Positions 1 through 12,202 of a stretch of 64,000 bases of DNA are shown one piece after another. How positions within the stretch are numbered: position 1 is the first letter of the stretch; every line of letters begins with the position of its first letter. The stretch is from Strobilurus pachycystidiatus (Eukaryota > Basidiomycota > Agaricomycetes > Agaricales > Physalacriaceae). The notes beneath the pieces are model-generated. The model was not told where the DNA came from. It saw only the letters and a program-made list of their open reading frames with translations, and searched no databases. Where the stretch lies: positions 6,014,001-6,078,000 of the forward strand of contig JAHLMK010000001.1 in NCBI GenBank assembly GCA_019915135.1. The letters are read 5' to 3'. The translations under genes were made by a program, and so were the position numbers.

Positions 1-1466
1 CCGCGGCCACTGGCGTCAGACGAAGTGGACGTTTGACGTGCGAATTCTACTGTACTTCTCATTGACATCAAAACACTCACCATATCCACAGTGGCCGGGC
101 CTGCCTGGGCTTAACTTTGGGGTCTACTGCGCTGACGTTAACAATAAGCCACTCTCACGCGATGCCTTTGCGAGGGAGGTGTGCGCCAACATCGGCATGG
201 TCATGCAAAAAGCTCGGAAGGGCGACCAGCGTTACGCCCAGACACCGGATACGCCGCCACAGTGGCTACTATACAACTGCCACTTCAGAGAGCTGCGACT
301 GTTTGCCCTGCACTACGTTCACAGCGTCTGGGTACCAATGTTGGTCATCCAAAGATCTTAGCTACCTTATTTTTCCGTTATTATCTACATTGCTTTCGAC
401 TTGCGAATGAGTATATCTATTAGATTAATCTTAGAACTTCGCACTTTGATAACAATCGTAAATCATCGAGTGGATGTGAGATCATACCCACTTCTACTCG
501 CCGTCACTATTCGTAGTTTGTGTCAATGCAGGTCAAGACCATGGGTTGCCGAATATCCGCTTCCTTACGCTGCTCTGCACGGGGTGTGGTCCTTCGAGGA
601 AGTGAGAAGATCTCAGGATGAATGGGATTGCCTGGAGAGGATGTGCATCCGTGATGGTGAAGGCCCAAAAATTTAAACGTAAGTTACGACTGATCGTGGG
701 TGGATTGTGGGTCATCGGTGTCTCACTGAAGACCTGTGAGCTGTTATCGCCTAGGAGTCTACCAGGAGCACGAGGATTACCAGCGTACCGTCGGAATCGC
801 GAGATTTATGCATCAACTGAAATACTCCATGAGCGAATCAGTCTACCCATACTAAACTAGCAGCTTTCGTGGAGTAGAATCTGTGTAACAGTCCCGCCAA
901 GCAAGCACAAACAACATCATGTTTCCTCTTCTACCATCACTTCGCTGAAGATATTCCTCCAACGTACATTTGAACGTGCGTCGCAATCCATATGTTCATG
1001 TATTCCGAGTCGCCCGTGGTTTTGACCTTAGGCCCGACATGGTCGTGCTGGGATACCCCACACGCTGTACGGTAAGATGCGCCACATCGGAGGCTTGTTT
1101 CGTGATATTGATGAGCCATATTTATCTGCAGATAAATCACAGACATAGAAGCTTGTGCAGCTATGTCTGCTCAAGGCCTCCATTCCGATCTTGATTAGTT
1201 AACCGAGGTTATCGAGCTCCGAGTAACGAGAAGAATGCAGAACGTTATTGCTCAGGCTCGAGACTCAACGCACACCACTGGCCTCCGCTCTTAGGAGCCT
1301 ACCCCACGCGCGTCAAACGGATCTTATCAATCTATGCAAGTCACGAACTTTGACGCGACGACAAGGAAGGTTGCACAGTTAGAACCCCGGATTACGTGCT
1401 GCTGAAGCAGTGTATATATTGGCTTGTGGTTCCCTTTGACTCACCATCATTTTTGCCCAACCTATC
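1..1466. other. Upstream intergenic region, no gene supported
   Basis: No open frame here has recognisable protein features, and the short frames on both strands look random. The one structured element is a 16-bp palindrome at 1131-1146, listed separately. The last several hundred bases should contain the promoter of the first permease gene. Confidence 0.5.
1131..1146. promoter_or_regulatory. Palindromic double GATA site upstream of permease 1
   Basis: TTTATCTGCAGATAAA is a perfect 16-bp palindrome made of two head-to-head GATA motifs. It lies about 320 bp upstream of a methionine permease start. Fungal GATA factors of the AreA/Nit2/Gln3 class bind such sites and control nitrogen-source permeases. 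A role in regulating this gene is inference from motif and position. The palindrome could also arise by chance. Confidence 0.4.
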
Positions 1467-3904
1467 ATGCTGTCTGACACAGGTAGCCAGGAGGAGAAAT
1501 TCCGGGACACCGACACTGTTGACATCGTCCTCGTCTCCGATGACCTCGCTCTCGACGAGGAGCACAAAAACATCGGCGGCGCGCCAGTCGAAGATGTCAG
1601 CCCCATTGGAATCCAGGTCGGCTGGTGGACCGCCGTCTTTCTCAGTGGGTTGCTCGTCGCTCTTTCAACGATCGCGCAGTGATACTTGTCATTTGAGACT
1701 TTTCCTACATGATTGGCACTGGGATCTTCTGTACGTATCTTATCCAGACGAGAGGCCTCTTTTCTTCTAATTCCAATCTCTAGCGACACCTGGCACGATA
1801 TTTCGCCAATGCGGAAGCTTCGGCCTTGCTATGATCTGTAAAGCCTTGTCTTGATACGTGGTCTCGATGAAGAACTGACTCCGATCCAAGTCTGGGTGAT
1901 CGGATTCTTCTTGAGTGCAGGTATGCATCGTTTCTTCGATGACATGCTCCACGTACTGAGACCCTCCTTGAGCTGGGGTATCGTACTACACGGAATACCT
2001 TGCAATGTTCCCCAACCGCGCTGGTGCCGATGTAGCATATCTCGAGCAGGCATACAAGCGGCCCAAGTTCCTGTACGATCTTCCTAGATCTTACATAGAG
2101 ACCTTCAATTTCCCCACAGATTTCCTATAGCGTTTTGCGTGGTCACCATCATCCTCGGATTTGCAAGGTGTGTCCTCCGTGTATGCTCGAGTGATATCCG
2201 TCATAAATTACCCGGTATCAGCTCCAACTCTATAGGTGAGTCAACTCGAAGGATACTAGTATGTTTTTCCAACTAGCGCATTCTGCCAGTGTGTGCGGAG
2301 TACATACTCTATGCGAGCGGAAAGACCGAACCTAATCCTTGGGTCATGCGCGGAATCGCGATATGCGCCTACGGGATCGCATGCATCAGTGATTCTCGCG
2401 CTTCCAGTGATTGTACACACTTGACGCATGCTCTTTTCAGTCGTCGTCGCCAACAATCGAATCGCCATGTATATCTCGAACATCTTCAGTGCCTTCAAAG
2501 TCCTGGTTCTCTGTTTCATAGTGGTCACTGGCTGGGTTGTTCTGGGCGGAGGAACCCGCGTTCAAGATCCGAAAAGTCATTTCACGAATGGCTTCCACGG
2601 AACCAAGTGAGTTATTGCCTGATGTGGCGTCGGGCCTCAGGCTAATCGCGTGTTTAGCAATAACGGCAATGCACTTTCTGGTGCCCTGATCAACATCATT
2701 TTTGCCTACTCTGGGTGGAACAATGGTATCTAGAGTTTGGACCCTCCATTCTACCTCGAGACTGATCTCAGGTACGCAGCGAATAATGTCGCCAACGAAA
2801 TGGCAAGACCTGTGCATACGCTGAAGACGGCCTCGCCCGTGGCACTCGGTCTAGTGTTCTTCCTGTACTTCTTCGCCAATAGTAAGTCCAGTCCGGACTC
2901 CGTTCGTTAGAAGATCACGTTCTTTCCCCAGTTGCCTACATTGCTGCTGTGCCTGTCGCCGAGGCCCAAGCGTCTGGTCAGCTCCTGGCTGCGAAATTCT
3001 TCTCAACGGTGTTTGGAGATTATGCTGGAGCTCGTGTCCTACCTGTCTTCGTCGCTATATCCGCCTTCGGTAACCTTGTTTCGGTGGCTATTGGACAAGC
3101 ACGAATCTTTCGAGAGGTCGCTCGTCAAGGCAAGTATTCTGGCTCATATGCTAGGAACGCTTGACTGACCAAGATCTCTAGGCGTCTTTCCATTTAGCCG
3201 GTTCTTCTCAAGTACAAAGCCGTGGGGGACTCCGGCTGCTCCTATGCTTCTCAAGTTCATCCTCACCAGTATCATCATCATCGGTCCTCGTAAGTTTTTT
3301 TTCGTAATTCTGTCTACGGCTCCCCCTGATCCCTGAGATCTTACTAGCTACCGGTGATGCATTCAATCTAATTGTTTCAATCGAGACTTATCCAGCACGT
3401 CTTTTTGATCTGGCACTCGTGGTTGGTATCTATATTCTTCGCCGACGTCGTGCGAAGGCAGGTATAACGCGTCCAGAGTTCGTGACCTGGCATATCGCGC
3501 TGCTCTTTTCGATTGCCGTGAATACGTTCGTTCTGGTCATGCCGTGGGTACCACCTGCCAAGGACGAAGAGCCCTTCTCCTTCCCCTACTGGGTCCCTTG
3601 GGTGAGTATCTCGCTTTGAAGTCAAGCTTCCAAACTAAATGACCAAATGTAGGTAGCGGGTCTTGGAGTTCTTGCGTTATGTTTCGTGTATTGGCTCATG
3701 TGGATGCATGTGCTTCCTAAACTTCTCGGCTACAGGGTTTACGAAGAGGTCGTACAACTGGAGCACGGGGAGCTCTCGAAGAAATTTCGATATATCTACA
3801 ACGATGAGCGTGGGGATGCTTTCAGGCAGCGACTAAGAGCGGAAAAGGTTAAGGTTGAGCTCTTGGACAGTCCGCTCGCTGGTACTGATGTCATGCATGT
3901 CTGA
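1467..3904 (+). CDS. High-affinity methionine permease, Mup1-like (tandem copy 1)
   Basis: An amino-acid permease of the APC superfamily (LAT/Mup1 type), expected at the plasma membrane for methionine uptake. Fifteen exons can be joined in frame. The first covers 1467-1644 and encodes the acidic cytosolic N-terminus followed by GWWTAVFL. The next exons give the conserved MIGTGIFSTPGTIFRQCG segment of TM1. Later exons encode many hydrophobic helices, the SSNSIV segment, FPNRAGADVAYLEQAYKRP, and a C-terminal tail ending at 3904. All splice sites are GT-AG except a GC-AG intron at 3130-3181. One exon is only 14 nt (2222-2235). The same exon pattern occurs in the neighbouring copy, so the two arose by tandem duplication. 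No frame breaks were found, so the gene should be functional. Substrate is inferred from family similarity. Confidence 0.85.
2222..2235 (+). other. 14-nt microexon of permease 1
   Basis: This short exon lies between introns ending at 2221 and starting at 2236. It completes the SSN(S/A)IV motif expected between two transmembrane segments of Mup1-like permeases. The tandem copy has an equivalent 14-nt exon at 5685-5698. Automatic gene callers often miss exons of this size. Confidence 0.7.
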
Positions 3905-4935
3905 TTTTGTCTTCCGTAGACAGACCACGATGCAAAGAGAGGAGTCGCTTGTATGATATGTATGTACTTCAGACTCGTTGAATTAGTGAGGGAGTTTCAT
4001 TTTGCTCATCACTCGTACATATCGCGATATGTCATCCTTTCTCAACCTCAGGGTGGGTACTAAGTCCATAGAGCGAAAGAATGACGTGGTCAGGGTGTCG
4101 TCAACAATACGCCACAGTAGGGTATGTACACATGGTTTCAAATTGTGATAGATAATATAGCCTCAGGGTTCCAGTCAACGTAGACAAACGTAAACTTTCT
4201 ATGAATCCTCGGCGACACTCGTGTTGTCGTTCATACGCCAGGAGTCAGGCTGCCCAGACTGCGCCGCACGATTCGTGGGGGGGAAGGCGTTTGGTTATGG
4301 GAAGGCCGAAAAGGCGACATATTCTAGCCTGCCCGCATGTCTTCTTTCATTGTAGATTTGTACTTACTACTAAGGACGTCGTGCGGTCCAGAAGCGAGTG
4401 GCCTGTGCAGCCAAATAGACACAAACTGACATCTCTTTTTCGCCCGATAACGGTCTTCTTGGCCTCGAGAAGCGTTTATCTGTCAGTCCTACATACTTAC
4501 AGGGTACCGGATTACGCCTGTGCGGAGCTATGGACACCGGCAATGGAATCCTGTGGACACTCTTCCCCCATCATCATCTGCCGTTCCGTTTCGGACGATA
4601 GGCTATAGCACTGGGGACATCACAAGGTGAGCTGCTTTTGATAAATGTAGTAGGCGCCGGTACACAGTCGTGTTGATCCTAGACAGGTTCAAGGCAGTTC
4701 TCCCAAGGAGCTATCCCATCGAGAGCGGTATAGTCCGACTTCTAGCCACAATCGTCACCCATGGACTCTTCTCCCTGAGACGGGTACAGCCAGAACACGC
4801 GCACTCCCATCAATTCCTACAAACCAAGAAGTTTGACGGGAGGTTACACGATTCGGAGCCTAAATTACGTGCTTGAACGCATCGTATATTGTCTCGGAAT
4901 GGGGGCGAATTCTTGTCTTCTTTGCTCTGTCAATC
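3905..4935. other. Intergenic spacer between the permease copies
   Basis: No supported gene lies in this kilobase. It must contain the 3' end of permease 1 and the promoter of permease 2. A GATA-type TTATCT motif lies at about 4469-4474 and a GATAAA at about 4639, but they are not arranged as a palindrome as in front of copy 1. Confidence 0.5.
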
Positions 4936-7379
4936 ATGTTGTCTGAAATAGCCAGCCAAGACGAGAAGTTCAAGGACACCGACAGCGTGGACGTCGTTTT
5001 TGTCTCAGAGGGCTTATCCCTCGACGAGCAGCACAAGAACGTTGGTGGTGCCCCAATCGAGGATGTCAGTCCAATTGGAACTCACGTCGGATGGTGGACC
5101 GCGGTCTTTCTCAGTGCGTACCCGCCTCCTTTCTTGATACAGATGATAACCTTCGCATCAAGACTTCTCCATGATGATTGGGACGGGCATTTTCTGTACG
5201 TCGCCTAGGACGTGTCGGTACTCAGGCCTGACATCTCAATTTACAGCAACTCCTGGTACTATATTTCGGCAATGTGGAAGCTTCGGCCTCGCCATGATAT
5301 GTCAGTACTTCGTCTCGATCTATATCGGCACTTGAGCTGACAACAGTGCTCAGTCTGGGTGATTGGGTTCTTCTTGAGTGCAGGTGAGTTTTCGGATAGG
5401 AGTATTCCGTTTTTCGATGTACTCAACCTACCCAGCTGGCCTATCGTACTACACGGAATACCTTGCCATGTTTCCAAATCGTGGTGGCGCCGAAGTAGCT
5501 TATCTTGAGCAGGCATACAAGCGCCCTAAATTTCTGTAGGTACATACTGTACCACGTGATATTCGGTTGACTTACTCTCTTTGCAGTGTCCCCATCGCGG
5601 TTTCTGTGATCATCGTCATCCTGGGATTTGCGAGGTACGTCCTGCCATGTTTCACAATCCCTGCTTCTAACGAGTACGTGCCAGCTCTAACGCCATAGGT
5701 CAGCAGACCAGGAGAGGCTTCATCCGTCTTACTAACGCGTAGTCGTAGTGTGTGCGGAGTATTTACTCTTCGCCAGTGGAGACTATGATCCTAACCCTTG
5801 GAAGCTGCGAGGCATTGCGATAAGCGCGTACGCGATTGCGTGTATCAGTGAGTACCGCATGATGTCCAATCAAATACACATGAACATGTGCTTTGATCTA
5901 GTTGTCGTCGCCAACAATCGCATAGCCATGTACGTCTCGAACGTCATTAGTGCGTTCAAGGTCCTTGTTCTCTGTTTCATTGTGGTTACTGGCTGGGTCG
6001 TTCTTGGCGGCGGAACCCGTGTTCAAAATCCCAGGAGCCATTTTACAGGTGGCTTCCACGGTACCAAGTAAGTTGCATCCGTTCGTTCGCAAGAACGCCA
6101 GCTCTAGACGAATTTGCAGTAACAACGGGAACGCATTGGCTGGTGCCCTTATCAACATCATATTTTCTTACGCGGGGTGGAACAATGGTGAGTAAACGCG
6201 CAGCGCTTCCTCCACATACTCGTCTCTTATAGTGGACTCCTAGCAAATAATGTCGCGAACGAAATGGCGCGGCCGCTACATAGTCTCAAGACGGCGTCCC
6301 CCGTGGCGCTCGGTCTGGTTTTCTTTCTCTACATCTTCGCCAACAGTAAGTCCCTCCCCTTGATCCTTAGGATGATCCTTTCATCACCCTCATGGTTTTC
6401 CCGACAGTCGCCTACATTGCTGCCGTCCCTCTGAGCGAGGCACAGAAGTCCGGTCAGCTACTTGCTGGAAAATTCTTTACGGCAGTTTTCGGGCACTATG
6501 CTGGAGCCCGTGTTCTTCCTGTTTTCGTAGCTCTCTCGGCTTTCGGCAACCTCGTTGCAGTAGCCATCGGCCAAGCAAGAGTCTTCAGAGAGGTTGCCCG
6601 TCAAGGCAAGCTCAAGGCGTTCACCTCGCTCGAGCATCATTTGTTGATAAGCCTCTACAGGCGTGTTCCCATTCAGCCGATTCTTCTCGAGCACGAAGCC
6701 ATTCGGTACTCCGGCTGCACCTATGCTTTTCAAGTTCGTCCTCACCACCATCGTTATTATCGGTCCTCGTAAGTTTTCTGCCATTGCCTCTGCGAGTGTC
6801 ACTTATCCTGAGATCTCGTCAGCCGTTGGCGATGCGTTCAATCTGATTGTGTCAATCGAGAGTTATCCAGCGCGCGTTTTTGATCTAGCACTCGTGCTTG
6901 GCATATACGTACTTCGTAGGCGTCGCGCGAAGGCAGGTATACCGCCGCCACCGTTTCTGACTTGGCACATCGCGTTACTCTTCTCAGTCGCGGTAAACCT
7001 ATTTGTCCTCATCATGCCCTGGGTACCGCCTGCCAAGGGCGCAGAGCCTTTCTCGTTTCCCTACTGGGTCCCATGGGTAAGTGTGGCTCCTGTTGTTCTT
7101 GGATACCGTGCTCATCCGGAGACCTTCCCGCAGGTCACCGGCCTAGGAGTCCTTGCTTTTTGTTTCGTCTATTGGATCACATGGATGCATCTGCTTCCTA
7201 GGCTATTTAACTACAAAGTTTACGAAGAGGTTGTTCGCTTGGAGCACGGCGAACTTTCGAAGAAATTTCGATATATTTACAACGATGAGCGCGGGGATGC
7301 TTTTAGGCAGCGATTGAGGACGGAAAAGCTTGAGGTCACGGAGGTCTCACCAGCCGGTACCGATGCCAGACATGTATGA
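4936..7379 (+). CDS. High-affinity methionine permease, Mup1-like (tandem copy 2)
   Basis: Tandem paralogue of the upstream gene, with the same order of exons and intron phases. The start ATG at 4936 is aligned with that of copy 1: both proteins begin MLSD/ML SE and share the IEDVSPIG...GWWTAVFLN start. TM1 reads NFSMMIGTGIFSTPGTIFRQCG. The 14-nt microexon is at 5685-5698 and the GC-AG intron at 6606-6660. Two introns near the 3' end (about 6771-6823 and 7077-7133) are multiples of three and lack in-frame stops, so reading through them would not break the frame. In copy 1 the equivalent introns contain stops, which supports splicing here too. Exons are strongly conserved and introns are not, so the duplication is old and both copies are under selection. 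The product is expected at the plasma membrane. Confidence 0.85.
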
Positions 7380-8249
7380 TAGTTATGTAGATGTTCGTGG
7401 ATGAAACTTTGCGAACGAGTAAATCGACTCTGAGTCACTCCCAGTTCCGTTTGCCTCTACTCTGGTACACCCCGTGGCTGTTGGCCCTCGTAATACGTTC
7501 TCATAGGTGGCAGCTTGAAAGCTCATTCGAAGATTGCTTGCATCTGAGAGCGTCGATTTGGACAATCTAAAAGAGTCGCTAAGATAATAATATCATATCT
7601 AATATGTGTCGGACTCAGGCTGCTGGATCACGTGAGTGTGACGGGGCGCGTTTTGGACCTTTTTCTCTTTTTTCTGATTTACACCATGTCCAAGCGGCCT
7701 CGCAGTGAATAGAAGCCCGACTCTGGCGCCATCGGGAAACCTCTATCATCACGTTGGCAGTATCTTGGGCCCATCATCCTTGTCCCTAGCCGCGGAAAGC
7801 ACTCGATCCCCTTTGATTGCAGCTGTCGGCTACCTTCGACAATCTCGGCTCTATTTGGGTGCGGTCCATGTGCGGTCGCAGCTCCTTTGACGTATGCTCG
7901 AAACATCTATCAGCCACCACTCATCTATCTTTTCTAGCAATATAGTCATATCATAAACCTCGCTTCTACTGGACAAGTACGACAACATCTCATATATCTG
8001 ATATGAGTCGACGACGCTCTCCAATCAGCCGTGCATTCTTCATGGTCAGCGACAGTATCACAAGGTGGTACACTTTCCGAACCCACAATGTCCCTTTTCG
8101 GGCGATCTATTAATTGAAGATGATTGAAGATGCGGCCTCAACTGCTGTTGAAACATTTATACAGCCTCGACCGGCTACGATTATGACTCTGAGCGGCGTA
8201 TATGACTGGGCTCAGATGGTAGCGGGCCATCTTTCTCGGCACATCCATC
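7380..8249. other. Intergenic region, no gene supported
   Basis: Separates permease 2 from the UstYa-like gene. Short frames on both strands lack recognisable motifs. The final part should be the promoter of the UstYa-like gene. Confidence 0.4.
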
Positions 8250-9077
8250 ATGACGCAGCCCTACATTCCTCTCAGTAATGGCTCGGAACGTCCAGTGCAG
8301 ACCTTTCGTCCACCGCTCGTTCTGATAGCCCTATCACTTGCGGTGAACGCCTTTCTGCTATATATACTTTGTTCGCCTACGGCAAGCGGGGTCGTATACT
8401 GTTCGTTCTCCATCTCTTTCGGTTTTGGAGACTGATTAACAGCATCTACAGCTCCGGCGGAAACAGTCATATCATATCAGGTGCAGAACTTTGGTCATGC
8501 GATGCCCGTCTATGAGCAAGAGCCGTCGGAGGAGGTGGACGAGGCATGGAGGGAGTTGACTCGATGTACGTCCCGAGGTGTGAACCCTCGTTGGATACAG
8601 CCTGACGTGTTCATCAGACACTGTTTCAAAGATAACGAAGGCGGAAGCTGAACAGATGGCGAATCATACCTACCCACTTATACACGAAGATGGTTTTTAC
8701 ATGTCAGGATTAGATGTGTTCCATCAGCTACAGTGCCTCGTACGTGCTCTCCATTTACCGTGTGACGAATCTGACGTTTCGCTCTGAAGGACAAGCTTCG
8801 CCGATCGCTCTATCCGGAACACTATCATGCTCAACACAAACATCTCCATCGCGCCCACATGGTGTACTGTGTTGGGCATATACGCCAGGCACTGATGTGC
8901 GCGGCGGACGTGACGCCAACTGTGTGGGAGTGGGAAGAGGAAGCGCAGCTTGTAAGACGGAAAGACAACGTGCCGCACTCGTGTAGGAACTGGGACGAGG
9001 TGTACAATTGGGCCAAGGAGAGAGACTATTATGTGGGCGATGATGATATGCGCGTTCATGTGCATGATGCACTGTAA
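8250..9077 (+). CDS. UstYa/DUF3328-like oxidase
   Basis: Four exons join cleanly (8250-8400, 8452-8565, 8618-8739, 8790-9077) to about 225 residues. A single hydrophobic segment near residues 25-45 (LVLIALSLAVNAFLLYIL) should anchor the protein in a membrane. The C-terminal half carries the two family blocks: DVFHQLQCLDKLRRSLYP, then HMVYCVGHIRQALMCAADVTP. UstYa-like proteins act in fungal ribosomal-peptide and related secondary metabolite pathways, where two HXXHC motifs are thought to bind metal. Here the second histidine is replaced in both motifs (HQLQC and HMVYC), so activity may be altered. The gene converges with a P450 gene only 90 bp away, which fits specialised metabolism. The family assignment is firm; the substrate is unknown. 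Confidence 0.8.
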
Positions 9078-9166
9078 TATGAATCTCATTTATAAGTTAG
9101 CATAGGGTATATACAACTGTACGAATCACGTAACGTGAACGACTGAACAACGTTAACGTCGTTGTA

Positions 9167-11310
9167 TCAAAAATCATCCCCCGCTTTCATGCTTGTCACT
9201 ATCGCCCTCGACTTCACCCCATCCCTTTCCCTGAATTCTACGTGGAACGGTTCCGCCCTCGCGTTTAGCGTATTCGTGAACGCCATCGTGTCAATCGGAT
9301 GTTCGGGGTCCGGCAGGATGTCGAATGCCCAAAAGAGCATCGCAGTGGAGATGAAGAGGGATCGGTTCGCTACGTGTACGCCTGGGCACGCTCTTCAAGT
9401 TGTCTGTTAGGTCATTCTGTGGTGGACAATCCGTACAGGGGAACTCACCGTCTCCCAAACCCAAATGTGAAGTCCCGTAGATCCCTCCTGATACATTCAT
9501 TACCCAGCTCGTCCCGTGTGATCCAACGTTGCGGGTCGAACACCTCAGGGTTAGAGAAGACATCTGGGTCGCGAAAGATCGACCTAGCGTAAATCACGTT
9601 AGTACATGGCGTTGCAATGATATTCCAATACGTACCAATGGCTGCCGATGACCATAGCACCCTTTGGGATGACACAGTTGTTCTGCCATTGATGTTATGA
9701 CTTTGTCGAGGAAGGATAAGACAAAGACACACCCATACGATGTCCTCAGAAGCACAATGCGGTATGCCAGCGCCAAATATCGGGCGCCTGATCAGTGAAG
9801 AGACACAGTGCTTGTGTTAGATACCTCAACACACAGTATAAGGAAACACACCAGCGGGATCTTTCGAGAATGAATGCAGTAACCTGTGGCAGATCGTCGC
9901 GGTCCTCAAATGTCGGATCTGTAGATCACACCGCGTTTGATATCTGAGAGACAATCTACGGTAAGACTTACGTCGATCTCTACCAACGACCTCGTCAAGC
10001 TGAAGTTGGACGTTCGCCACAGCGTCGGGGAAAGTCGCTGCAGCCATGATCATGAACGTTAATGTTGAGGCGGTCTGTGTGGCGTCCCGTAAGTAAAATT
10101 TAACTCTTCGATAAACTTGTGCACGCACCGTCTCGAATCCAGCGCCGAACATAGATCCTGCGAGGTAGATAAGCTGGTCTTCGGACAAGCCCAAATCCAA
10201 CTGATGCTTGAGAAGATACTCTGCGAAGCACGGCTGAGTGTTCTCCCCTTTTCTCTGTGAAGCAAAGTATCATCGTTTTTCCTTTTACCTGGAACTAGAT
10301 GCTGACCATTCTCTCCCTAACCGCCCCCATCATACCCTTGAACAAATCATACTCCTCTCGAAAGCGACTTCTGAGCTCCTTCAGCGGGGTGTACACGCTC
10401 TCCGGGAGGTAGCGAAGCCAAGGTATCACATCGACGAGGTACGCGCCCGGGCGCGTGATTCTGCCGAAGCGCACTCCGCTGATGATCATCGTCTGGACCT
10501 CGGGATCGGAGAAGGAGGGGTCGTGCTTTGCGTGTGAGAGGGTGAAAATGATGTTCATGGAGAACCTGGGGCGAGTTCAGTCGATGAAAGGGAAGGAAAG
10601 TGAAGGGGATGAGAGGGAGAAAAAGACGAACATTCGCACGTGTGTGAGGTAGTCCTTTGGGTCGTCCAGGATGCTCTGTATGAGTTTCTTTGCGGCGGAA
10701 AGCTGGACAGGCTCATAGTCCCTAGCGACTTTGGGTTGAAGATGAGCGTGTTGGGCCCTACATATGATACAGCAGTCAGGGTGGTTTCCACAATTTATAC
10801 GTTACGCTAACCTCGACATGACCTTCCAAGTCGGCGTGTTGGAAAGAAGCAAGGGCCGCAAGCCGCCAGAGTATATCTCTGAAGCTGCGATTGAGCGGGG
10901 ACGATCGGCGATTTGGGCGCCGCATTTCTCCAGAAGGTCGACAGCTTCCTATAGGTGGTGTGTTGTTGAATAAGGACGTGTCAACGACAATGAGTATGGT
11001 AAGAGAAGCACCTGGTATCGACCGATGACAACCACGACGTTCGAGCCTCGCTTGAGGGTGAAGACGGATCCGTATTCCTTGACCCATTCCTCAAACTGGA
11101 AGAAAGGGCTTAGGCGGTGATGAGTTGACCGTGAGCGGAGGGATGGAAGTTGAAAGCTTACTATCGCTCGGGTATGATTCTTTGGAAGAACCAGACATGA
11201 GGCGGGCCAGGGAGAAGAGGGTGCTTGGGTTGCTGTCGGTTACGGTGTATGACGAAGAGGGTGAGAAGGGAGAGTGCGGCGAAGGCGAATGGAGCTGGGC
11301 TAAACGACAT
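9167..11310 (-). CDS. Cytochrome P450 monooxygenase
   Basis: A multi-exon gene on the minus strand. The start at 11310 gives a short hydrophobic N-terminal anchor (APFAFAALSLLTLFVI) followed by the proline-rich hinge LLPGPP. Later exons encode the I-helix GAGFETTAST (split by an intron at the T-T pair), an ExxR motif (ERSR in FILERSRW), the PHCASEDIVW segment, the NPEVFDPQRW region and the heme-binding loop FGFGRRACPG. The loop is also split by an intron. The stop is at 9167. It should be an ER-anchored, heme-thiolate enzyme that uses a P450 reductase. Family within the CYPome and substrate cannot be set from motifs. It is convergent with the UstYa-like gene and may work with it. Exon edges in the N-terminal half are approximate. 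Confidence 0.85.
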
Positions 11311-12202
11311 GGTGGATACGATAACAGAGGGAAGCAGCCGCCAGAATGACTACCCCGTGATAGAACTACTAAGATCCCACCGGCACTGCGGATCAGGCAA
11401 TGAAGGCCTCCGATGTGAGCATTCGCTGGGTATGGAACGTACGTCGAAGACCAAATGAACGAAGCCCGTTACGCTGTTCCATTAGGAAGCTTCAACGATC
11501 TACATTGCCTCATAGTCACTGGATGGACTGGCCTGAGTGAAAACGAGATACTGCCTGGAGAGTAGGTAGAGAAAGCGTTCAGCGTATATCGTGAAGACCA
11601 TCCTGGGTACGCCACCTTCCCCTCGCAAGATCTTCAAACTTTTCGCCTCTAAGGCAGAGATAAGGCTTTTTGCGGTCCTACAGTTCCTCTAAGGAAGAAG
11701 CCAAGCGCTCTACCTTCTTGTTCCTGGTGAAGTATGGCATATGATCATTACCGGGGAGGGGAATGTTCACGACTACTGTCACGAGAGAGAGAATCTCTAG
11801 GCTGAACCTTCACGAAATTCTCTATCCAGCGTCCAAATGAACACACGCAACAGTGGAGCGCAGAAAGCTGTGAGAATGGTTCATTACTGTGAATGGCAAC
11901 GGAACCATTCTGACTTGCCTTATGATGAACAAGTGTATTAGCGCAGTTACGCACCAGATCTTGAGGAGTGGGAACGAGAAAAGCACAGATGCGCGACAAA
12001 TGGCTCACAAACTTGCCGCAGCACTTGATGGATTGTGCTGTCGAGAGTAAGAGAGGCGGCCCGGACCCAAAAGGGGTACAAATGCCGCCGGCGGTTTGTC
12101 CGTGTTTTCGCGTCCCAATTTTTTGCAACTTGACCTCCGCCCCCCAACTGTCCGCCCTCCCGCTCCTTTTCCCGCCCGTCCCCGCCTCCCCTCTGCCTCA
12201 AA
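11311..12202. other. Divergent promoter region between P450 and GGC1
   Basis: No gene could be supported. The last 100 bases before the GGC1 start are rich in C and T (runs such as CCCCCCAACTG and CCTCCCCTCTG), a common feature of promoters of highly expressed fungal genes. The minus-strand frames here look like chance frames. Confidence 0.4.

Noticed and set aside
1467..3904. Permease copy 1 as a pseudogene, since no long open frame spans it
   Set aside because: All fifteen exons join in frame with proper splice signals and family motifs; the short frames are due to introns.
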